This document shows positions 30,246-36,845 of a stretch of DNA of 36,845 nucleotides, piece by piece (position 1 is the first letter of the stretch; every line of letters starts with the position of its first letter). Made by a program: the position numbers and the translations under genes. The notes beneath the pieces were generated by a model. It saw only the letters and a program-made list of their open reading frames with translations, made no database searches and was not told where the DNA came from. Location: the NCBI GenBank assembly GCA_004802725.1, contig SGPM01000275.1, positions 1-36,845 on the forward strand. The letters are read 5' to 3'. Source of the stretch: Antrodiella citrinella. Taxonomy: Eukaryota > Basidiomycota > Agaricomycetes > Polyporales > Steccherinaceae.

Positions 30246-32180
30246 ATGACAGAGTATATCAATATTCCTCGTCAAGCAACTGGCCAAAGCTATGCACACT
30301 CGCCTTCACAATACGGCAAGCCAGATACGGGATATGGACAAAGCACATCCATTCCGCGTGTAACACGGGTTAGTTACGGTACTACAGGTGCAGGCACCAC
30401 GGCAAATCGTCCGAGCTGGGGCACGAACGTTAACCCCCTCTCTCGGCCCACTTCAACTCCTTTGCATACCGCTGGCGATCCCATTACTCCACAGGCTGGT
30501 CTTGATAATCCGGATCCCCGTACCAGAAAGTCGTCTCGTTCTAATACCTCGCGAGGTTATGGACAACTTAGTCCAAGCGCCGGAGATGCTCTATCGTTGC
30601 CAGGAAGTCCAATGCCTCCTCGACCGTGGACATCTGCACCTAGCACAGATATTGGGAGGCCAACCGCTAGCTGGGTATCCGGGTATGCAGCCCATCCCCC
30701 ATCTATCTTGTCTCCGGATAGTCCCTACCCTATACATCCTCCCCCAAGTCGTCTAGCTGAAAGGGAGCCGCGGAGTGGGGAGCAGAGAAGGCCCCAGCTG
30801 ATGCGGAGTGAAGTGCAGCAGGAACCTCCCAGTTACTTCGATGACGAGCCTCGTACCTCACCTAGGTCGGACCGTGCTTCTCAGTCGTCAGTGGCTGAGA
30901 GTATGTCAGTGCCGGAGGCGGAGGATATAGCGTCTGTAGGTCCGGAAAACATATCTGTCGTCTCAGAACGCAGACCAGTGCCAGCAGTTCCGGTGACACC
31001 ATACAAGATGGACGGCAATGTGTATACCCCGCCGGAGCCCGTTCCTCGACCTAGCATGGGGAAAAGGTTCGTTGGAGGATTTTTTGCGCCCTTCAAGCGA
31101 AAAGTTACCAAGGATACGACCAAGAACAACCCTGGAGCGGTAGTGACCATGCCCGTTCCTCAAATCAACGCTCCACAATTTTCACCGCCTCGCTACGAAA
31201 ACCCTCCGTACGAGGTACATCCTCCTGTCAACCCTGCACACGAGCGTATTCAGCTGCGCACGTCAGATTTCACGACTTCTACCGCTTCTACCCAGTCCTC
31301 TAGTTTGAACCGGGGGCCTGCGACACCACCTAATCTTCCCAACCCCTACGGTCCTCCCGATAATCCCAACCCTTACCCAGCTCCAGAACTTCCCAACCCG
31401 TACGCGCCACCTACTGAGCTTCAGACTCCCGCCTCCATCGCCAGTCCCATTGAGGTCCACCCGCAGCCTACTTCAGATTACGATGCAATGTCTGAACCCA
31501 CACCAGATCCAGAAGAAGCGTCTCTCAGTACGCGCGCCAATAGGATTGGGAAGTTCGTAAAAGACTTGACCCATCTTCCTTGGATCTCCAATCATGTTGC
31601 CGAAGAATACAACCCAGCCACATCTACTCGCGCCCTCCAAGATAAACCTTCAGGCTCATGGTACACAAAGCCAGGTCACCAGCAGTTGGATCTGCTGGAG
31701 GGTCCTGCACCTTCCAAACCTCAGATTCGCCAGCGTAGTCGCACTGTCCCTCAGGAGAAGCCGTCAAGTCGTCCCCGAACTCGCCTTCGCCCACAACGAA
31801 CGTACACAGGATCTGACGTTGCCACGGCAATCCGACCTACTCGATTCCCTGCAAGCGCGACCAGCGGTGGTGCAATGCCTACTTCTCCAGGGGCCTCGTC
31901 ACATGGCGGGGGTTCGTACTCTTACAGCTACTACTATTCCACTCCGCAACCGCTGTACGTGTACCCCTCCGCTGTGTCCCCACAATTGCGACGGCCTGAC
32001 GTGCAAGGTAGCCCTCGTCAAGACGTTCAACAAGCGGTTCCTGTATACATGTTGGCCACGCCTGCGCCCTTGGTGCTGCCGTCGTCTCCCAATCACAGAT
32101 CCCCCGGCCGTCACCATCGTTCAGCTCATCATCACGGGGAAAAAGCTGCTCCACCGCGGACGAACAATCCTAGGAGATAA
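30246..32180 (+). CDS. large disordered Pro/Ser-rich hypothetical protein, 644 aa, single exon
   Basis: An open frame of 644 codons runs from the ATG at 30246 to the TAA ending at 32180. The frame is open 47 codons further upstream, but without a convincing start. Most of the chain is low complexity (Pro, Ser, Thr, Arg, Tyr). Two more ordered pieces stand out: PRPSMGKRFVGGFFAPFKRK near residue 275, and TRANRIGKFVKDLTHLPWIS near residue 425. A short repeat is visible between them: LPNPYGPP, NPNPYPAP, LPNPYAPP. The C-terminus has a Tyr/Ser cluster (GGGSYSYSYYYSTPQPLYVY) and a His/Arg-rich end (HRSPGRHHRSAHHHGE). I recall the RxGKFVKDLxxxPW piece from other Agaricomycete hypothetical proteins, but no function is known to me. 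The antisense and offset frames inside are shadows. Confidence 0.82.
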   Translation: MTEYINIPRQATGQSYAHSPSQYGKPDTGYGQSTSIPRVTRVSYGTTGAGTTANRPSWGTNVNPLSRPTSTPLHTAGDPITPQAGLDNPDPRTRKSSRSNTSRGYGQLSPSAGDALSLPGSPMPPRPWTSAPSTDIGRPTASWVSGYAAHPPSILSPDSPYPIHPPPSRLAEREPRSGEQRRPQLMRSEVQQEPPSYFDDEPRTSPRSDRASQSSVAESMSVPEAEDIASVGPENISVVSERRPVPAVPVTPYKMDGNVYTPPEPVPRPSMGKRFVGGFFAPFKRKVTKDTTKNNPGAVVTMPVPQINAPQFSPPRYENPPYEVHPPVNPAHERIQLRTSDFTTSTASTQSSSLNRGPATPPNLPNPYGPPDNPNPYPAPELPNPYAPPTELQTPASIASPIEVHPQPTSDYDAMSEPTPDPEEASLSTRANRIGKFVKDLTHLPWISNHVAEEYNPATSTRALQDKPSGSWYTKPGHQQLDLLEGPAPSKPQIRQRSRTVPQEKPSSRPRTRLRPQRTYTGSDVATAIRPTRFPASATSGGAMPTSPGASSHGGGSYSYSYYYSTPQPLYVYPSAVSPQLRRPDVQGSPRQDVQQAVPVYMLATPAPLVLPSSPNHRSPGRHHRSAHHHGEKAAPPRTNNPRR

Positions 32181-32907
32181 GCACGTATCATTATTGTATT
32201 ATTCTATTGTACGTGCAGCAGTCTTTACCTCGTGTTGACTGACTCGGGTACTGAACTCGCAACAGGTCATTTAGTGGGCTCTGGAAGTCGACGGTTTGTA
32301 TTTGGAAGCATGTATTGGGACACTCTTTACCTCGGACATGGAATGTATTACAGTGTGTTTTAACTCTCACTATCTCGGACGTGGAGCTCTTCACCGGAGG
32401 GCGTGTCCTGGGCGCCCCACACTAAAGTTTCATGAACATTCCGAACAGATGATCTGCCTGTCCAGACAGCACGTACTCAGCATGCTCGCATCCTCCGTGT
32501 CGAAGACTTCTGCATGCAGCACAAGGGTCGACCGAACGTTCATAGAAAATGTAGATAAAAACCGAGGCCTTTCCAACATTCTAGGTGCAGCCTGCTGGCA
32601 GGATGGATCCCTGTTCTCAAGATTGTGTTATACAAGATTCAAGTCATATCGCGAAAAGAATCATGTGGTGTCGCTTAGTTTGTCCAGGACCACGACTGCT
32701 ATCATTCGGCTGTTCTGCAGGGAGAGCAGCTTCTGGGCAGTGACGCACATGCTTCGTTTGTTTTACCGACAAAGAGCAGTCTGCAAGCTTCTTTCAATCC
32801 GTAATTACGTGCCGGACAGCGTTTCGCCTAACAAAAACAACTCGAGCATGGTGAGTGTCTTGTAATTCCCCCCTCTCGTGTCATCACGTCTGCTCACTCC
32901 TTGGCAG
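32181..32907. other. intergenic stretch, no supported gene
   Basis: 727 bp between the proline-rich gene and the MFS fragment. A plus-strand frame at 32296-32865 is open for 189 codons, but its composition (rich in Ser, Arg and Cys, no ordered blocks) and lack of any family match argue against a gene. An ATG GTGAGT at 32848-32856 could be the end of a first exon for the MFS fragment. Confidence 0.4.
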
Positions 32908-33622
32908 AGATTACGGTGGTACCTGAGTACTCGCAGCCTGTGGTCGATCGGGACTCTCAACCCAGACGTTCTGTCGTCGATGACGCGAAGGTCAGGACTG
33001 TTCCTACAAAACAGCAAGGATACTTCGACTCAGCACTCGAAGATGTTGAGTCGGTGTCTTCGCTCGATCTCTCTACCATGCCAACTTCTGGTCGCATCCG
33101 AAGACGTTCAGTACTGGAAAAACATTCTCCCAGACCTCCGACTTCACAAACATTACATGCACTTCCAGTGGTCAACGATTTCCCCGATCTCAGCCCTGTC
33201 TCGGAGTACCCTCAGGCTGGCGCTCTCGCTATCCCTCTCACAAACTGCGCCTCACCTTCGATTCATCTAGGACACGACATATCGCAATGGAGTACACGAG
33301 AAGACCTGGAAGTCGCATCGCAAGCTCTTGGCTCTGTAGCATCAGCCGTACCAGCTATGACATCTGCGCTGCCTCTCATTACCGCGACCCAACCAGCTGT
33401 GTTCCGGCGGAAAAGTTGGCTGCATCTTGCTCCTCTGTACTATTGTCTCTTTCTACAAGGATGGAACGGCGGAAGTACGGGTCCTATGCTCCCTACTATT
33501 CAACGATACTATCACGTTGGTCGTCTTCTTTTCCCTCACATGAGATTCGATCTGATCTAAATCGTGCCTACTTGTAGGTTAGCTTTGCTATCGTTTCGCC
33601 CTTGTTTGTCATGAACTGCACA
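32908..33622 (+). pseudogene. MFS transporter, N-terminal fragment only
   Basis: An exon at 32908-33525 encodes a cytosolic N-terminal tail of about 165 residues and then the first membrane span: SWLHLAPLYYCLFLQGWNGG, STGPMLPTIQRYYH. A 52 nt intron with a weak GTTGGT donor and a TAG acceptor leads to a second exon, 33578-33622, reading VSFAIVSPLFVMNCT, which is span 2. This is the start pattern of the fungal MFS family whose members read GWNDGTTGPLLP and then FAVVSL.FV.NC. Here the usual Asp is Gly. A GTGAGT donor follows, but no continuation of spans 3 to 12 can be found before the RING gene at 34436. The first coding exon and start Met are also unclear. I infer a truncated remnant. Its family appears to be the same as that of the C-terminal half at 15475-16190. 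Confidence 0.68.
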
Positions 33623-34435
33623 GTGAGTGCCCTGTATCAGCACGGCTCGTGACCAGCTTTCGCGAGTCCTTTAATTTTACACCAGCTCCAGTTCGTCACG
33701 TGCTTGCTGTGAACTTCGCGTGAAACGATAGTATGTAGCTCAGGCTGCTCAGCCCTCTCTTACAGTTGCCACAGGCAGCGCAGCCTCTGGTCAACAATGT
33801 ATTCTAGATCCAAACCGCAATGTGAGGGGTATGATCCTATACTCCTCAGACAGGACAGTTGTATGGATACGCGTCCGTTTCGAATGCGCGTCGTCTGCGC
33901 ACTCTATGCTTGAACTCAAATGAAATTCACTCGCGCGAGGTGTGATGCGGGCCATTCATCACCCCACCGAATGACTTTGACACACGCCCTCATTCACAGT
34001 GCATTGCGTCAGTTGTGGATGACTGTACTGACTCTTTTGCCTTCGGCTCGTCTCGCGATCAGTCCTACGCATCGTCAATACTGTCGTCTACCAATTGTGG
34101 AGTTCGGGACACTGCAGATATAACCCCACAATCGCATTGTATTGTTTTTGACAATGTGTATGGTCATGGATGCATACGTCCGTGGTGCTGAGCATTAAGC
34201 GGTGAGAGGAGGGAAGTAGATAGATGTTCGTACAGGTGGATATCTTCTGTTCGTAGTAAGAAACTGACGGGGGAATAATCTCAAAGCCAAGGACAATAAC
34301 TTAAGCTAGAGGTACAGCAACATTCTGCGAGAAAAATATACAATTGGGTCAGGGAATATGTTGTCAAGGTATCGGAGAAATGGCACGTACCTCGGGAAGG
34401 AGTAAAATGAATAACGTAGAAATTAAAATCCGCTC
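33623..34435. other. intergenic stretch, no supported gene
   Basis: 813 bp where the rest of the MFS transporter would be expected. Short pieces such as AQAAQPSLTVATGSA (about 33740-33785) are faintly like a membrane-transporter segment, but not enough to assign. The right end should hold the 3' UTR of the RING gene. Confidence 0.4.
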
Positions 34436-35356
34436 TCAGGCGGTATGCGCGGCGATGCTTTCCACAGATTCTGACCGTCGTCGCTTTACTGCTCGTTTGC
34501 ATTCTTCACAGTCTTCATCCTCGGACTCGACATCTGAGCACACTTCGTCCGAAGATGGTAGAGACGGTGGACAGAAGGACGAGGGAGACGCGACAGGCGA
34601 ATGTCGTCCAGCCATATGCCGATGTGAGCAGAATGCACTACCGCATGATTGGGAGACTTTGTCCCTACAGAATCACCGTCGTAAGTCATCTTGAGAAAGG
34701 GTTCAGACGGGAAAAACGTACTCAATCTCTTCAATGTTCCGCTTCAACGACTGGTATTTCTTCTCCAGCTCCTCCTTCTCCACGCTCGTTCTCACCGCCG
34801 AGTCCTTCGACAAGCGGACCAGGCCGATGAGACCGAGTGTCGTCCCGGCGTGCAGCCGCGCGCGTTTGCTCCAGACGTCGCAGCACACCTTCAGCGAGGC
34901 GTTCTCTGCGCGCAACCGCGCGCACTCCGCCGCCAGCGGCTCTTCCGCTGCATCCTTTGCGAATGCAGAAGTCTGCTTGGGCTTGGGGATGCTGTAGTCG
35001 AGGCAGAGACGGCGGATGGATGATGTTACATGGAGACGGAGATGAGGTGGGACGAGGGTGGGGTTCGCGAGGGCTGGTGTTAATTTTTGTAAGTCGATGA
35101 TGGGACAACAGGGTGGGGGAGGTCGCGGCTCACTTATGGTGTATTGTTGTCTGCAGGTTGGGCAGAAGTGATTGTGGACGTAGGGTTGGACGGTGCGGAC
35201 CAACTTTACGATGCATTCGAAGCAAAATACATGACCTTTCGAACGGTAAAGATTTAGCAACGCCATTAACAAATTGTTCAAGGGCGTAAGAGACGTACCA
35301 CAAGGCAAGGCAGCGGGGTTCTTGAGAACCTCTAGGCAGATGACACACGTTGGCAT
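34436..35356 (-). CDS. RING-finger protein with coiled coil and acidic/basic tail
   Basis: The gene starts at the ATG at 35356 (MPTCVICLEVLKNPAALPCG) and ends at a TGA at 34436-34438, in four exons. Introns were placed to complete the RING. CVIC, then CG joined to HVFCFECIVKLVRTVQ, then HNHFCPTCRQQYTI form a C3HC4 RING of about 50 residues, so an E3 ubiquitin ligase role is likely. LANPTLVPPHLRLHV follows, then a predicted coiled coil (AAECARLRAENASLKVCCDV and EKEELEKKYQSLKRNIEEIE). The last intron (34721-34665, GTACGT to CTGTAG) leads in frame to EDKVSQSCGS and a tail with SSDEVCSDVESEDEDCEECK followed by RAVKRRRSES. That is an acidic patch next to a possible nuclear localisation signal. The last exon is less certain than the rest, as other acceptors exist. 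Similar RING plus coiled-coil proteins are common in Agaricomycetes; substrates are unknown. Confidence 0.83.
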
Positions 35357-36208
35357 CGGTGTAGGATGAGGTGGATACAGGTCCAGATTGGACTACGACA
35401 AGCAGTTGGGTTCAGATGGCGCCGTTCGTTTTACTGAGGACACCTTCACACCCAGCAGCAGTCAGTTATATAACATGGCATTCCCGGGAGAACCAGGAAC
35501 TCGCCGCATCCGAGAGGGACCGTAAGTGTGTGTGTCGAGTATCGGTGAGGCGGCTGGGCAGATCTAGCTAGCGTCGTTGGCAAGATGTCAGACCACGAAA
35601 GGCATTGTTGTTGCATAGGGTTCGAGTCATGGCACAGGGCACACAGGTTCTCGTACGAGCGAGGAGGCCTGGTATAAGGTCTGTGGCGAACCAGGTCGCG
35701 AGAGGCTGATCTGGACACCGAGCGACACCTAGCGGCTAAACTTTAGCCTTGGCGTTGTACCATACGAGTGCACATGAAATAGACGGGTCATAGATACATG
35801 TACACAGTACGCACCAAACGAGAACAGGACGATAAAAGTTTGTTCAGCGTAAGTCAGAACTTGAACTTTGCTCTCGGCCCGCATATCCGATGTCATCCAG
35901 ATTAGGTGGACCCTGCCGATCGCCCTTCTCGCCACAAAGCTTCACCTTATCTTTTTGATGCAAACTACAACGTACCCGACACTAAAGGAACGAAAGATGC
36001 GCTCATCTAACTTTCCAAATGATATGGCTATAGGTCTATGTCAATGCCGCGGACTGGCGCACCTCCAAGCGTTCATCACGACAAACATAAACAGCACTCA
36101 TGGTCACGCTCTCCTGGTTGGCCATTGAACTCCTCCTTTTCTCATACCATCAGTAAGACCACCGTGATCTAAGGGGAGCCACCTTTTCGAATCTTGCTCT
36201 CAACCAGC
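35357..36208. other. divergent intergenic stretch, no supported gene
   Basis: 852 bp between the RING gene start (minus) and the nitronate monooxygenase start (plus), so both promoters should lie here. Frames at 35371-35571, 35446-35718 and 35868-36128 are short and unrelated to anything I know. A GGTTCGAGTC near 35618 looks like a tRNA T-loop, but its flanks do not pair. Confidence 0.45.
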
Positions 36209-36845
36209 ATGTCTATCATCACTACTCCCGTTACTGAGCTATTCGGCATCAAGCACCCGGTCATTCTGGCAGGTCAGTTCGAACTTTGCGTTGTTCTGCA
36301 TGTTACGAGAAATGAACGACGTTGAGTGCAGGAATGGACCGAGCTGCAGGGCCTGAGCTGGTTGCTGCCGTCACGAACGCAGGCGGTCTGGGAGTGATTG
36401 GAGGCTTCGGATTCGCGCCTCACCATCTTCGACAGCTGGTACGTCTTCATCTCCTTGTATGGCTGAAACGACTCTTCATTTTGTTTTCAGATTCACGAGA
36501 TCAAGCAGGGCTTGAACGACAAGAACGCGCCTTTCGGAGTGGACCTGTTGATTCCCCAGGTAGGCGGGAGTGCTCGTAAGACCAATGTGAGTGACCTCGT
36601 TCGTATTTTTACAGTCGTGTAGAACTGACGTTAATTCCGGATATCAGTATGACTATACGAAGGGACAACTAGTAGAACTCGTAGATGTCATCATCGAGGA
36701 GAAAGCGACGCTATTCGTATCAGCAGTAGGCGTCCCCCCGAAATGGATCGTCGATAAACTGCATGCTGCGGGTATCATAGTCATGAACGTACGTCCCCCT
36801 CCATCCTGTCATTTTCCAGTCATTCATGCGTCGCGTCCTACAGAT
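36209..36845 (+). CDS. nitronate monooxygenase (2-nitropropane dioxygenase family), 5' part
   Basis: The ATG at 36209 starts MSIITTPVTELFGIKHPVIL, and the gene runs off the right edge. Introns of 50-60 nt interrupt it; the first joins VILA to GMDRAAGPELVAAVTNAGGL. Further blocks are GVIGGFGFAPHHLRQL, IHEIKQGLNDKNAPFGVDLL, IPQVGGSARKTN, YDYTKGQLVELVDVIIEEKA and LFVSAVGVPPKWIVDKLHAA, then GIIVMN before a GTACGT donor at 36789. This is the FMN-binding TIM-barrel family that oxidises alkyl nitronates, including the toxic propionate 3-nitronate, with O2. The GMDRAAGPELVAAVTNAGGL stretch is the flavin phosphate region. The catalytic His lies beyond the window, so activity cannot be judged. The family is widespread and often multi-copy in basidiomycetes. 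Confidence 0.9.

Noticed and set aside
31594..32238. 214-codon plus-strand frame
   Set aside because: It is a +1 shadow of the proline-rich gene, and its composition follows from that gene's codons.
32296..32865. 189-codon plus-strand frame before the MFS fragment
   Set aside because: There is no ordered block, no family resemblance and no splice connection in frame with the MFS exon.
35610..35635. tRNA-like T-loop GGTTCGAGTC
   Set aside because: The flanking bases do not form a T stem, and no D arm, anticodon arm or acceptor stem can be built around it.

Overview
The window looks like nuclear DNA of a filamentous basidiomycete, most likely a wood-decay or mushroom-forming Agaricomycete. 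The reasons are genes cut by many 45-70 nt GT-AG introns with CTGAC-like branch points, compact spacing on both strands, and several families typical of Agaricomycetes (a BTB/POZ family, an expanded TKL-like kinase family, a Kre9/KNH-type GPI protein family and a 'GWP' hypothetical family). All gene models below were spliced by eye from reading-frame continuity and family resemblance; no RNA evidence was available.

Layout, left to right: a 5' fragment of a conserved hypothetical gene (1-441, minus); a gene-poor 2.5 kb; a single-thioredoxin-domain protein disulfide isomerase ending in HDEL (2950-4642, minus); a Ran-binding-domain protein with a hydrophobic N-terminus (5318-7116, plus); a disordered hypothetical protein (8207-9562, plus); a GPI-anchored Ser/Thr-rich secreted protein (10032-10917, minus); a BTB protein (11472-12545, minus) divergent from a TKL-like kinase with a C-terminal CaaX-type box (12744-14898, plus); a decayed C-terminal half of an MFS transporter (15475-16190, plus); a promoter-led block of tandem exon-intron units with hairpin introns and no long ORF (16540-17198); ADE1/SAICAR synthetase (17497-18591, plus); a pirin-like cupin (18684-19663, minus) divergent from the ribosome-assembly WD40 protein RSA4/NLE1 (20080-22142, plus); an EngB-type mitochondrial GTPase (22213-23198, minus) divergent from a flavin-reductase-domain protein (23540-24259, plus); POL1, the DNA polymerase alpha catalytic subunit (24374-29643, minus); a proline-rich disordered protein (30246-32180, plus); an N-terminal MFS fragment (32908-33622, plus); a RING-finger protein (34436-35356, minus); and the 5' part of a nitronate monooxygenase (36209-36845, plus).

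Most genes are unrelated housekeeping or lineage-specific loci, and no biosynthetic cluster is evident. The most unusual object is the 16.5-17.2 kb block. It has a TATA box and CT-rich core promoter followed by repeated short exons. They are separated by repeated introns that share a GTRMGTCCA donor and enclose a hairpin. Two stem base pairs change in a compensatory way between copies, and the 3' arm contains the best branch-point-like CTGA. It may be a non-coding spliced transcript or a nursery of introner-like introns. Secondary items of interest are the CaaX-tailed kinase, the membrane-anchored Ran-binding protein, and two broken pieces of one MFS family lying 17 kb apart.
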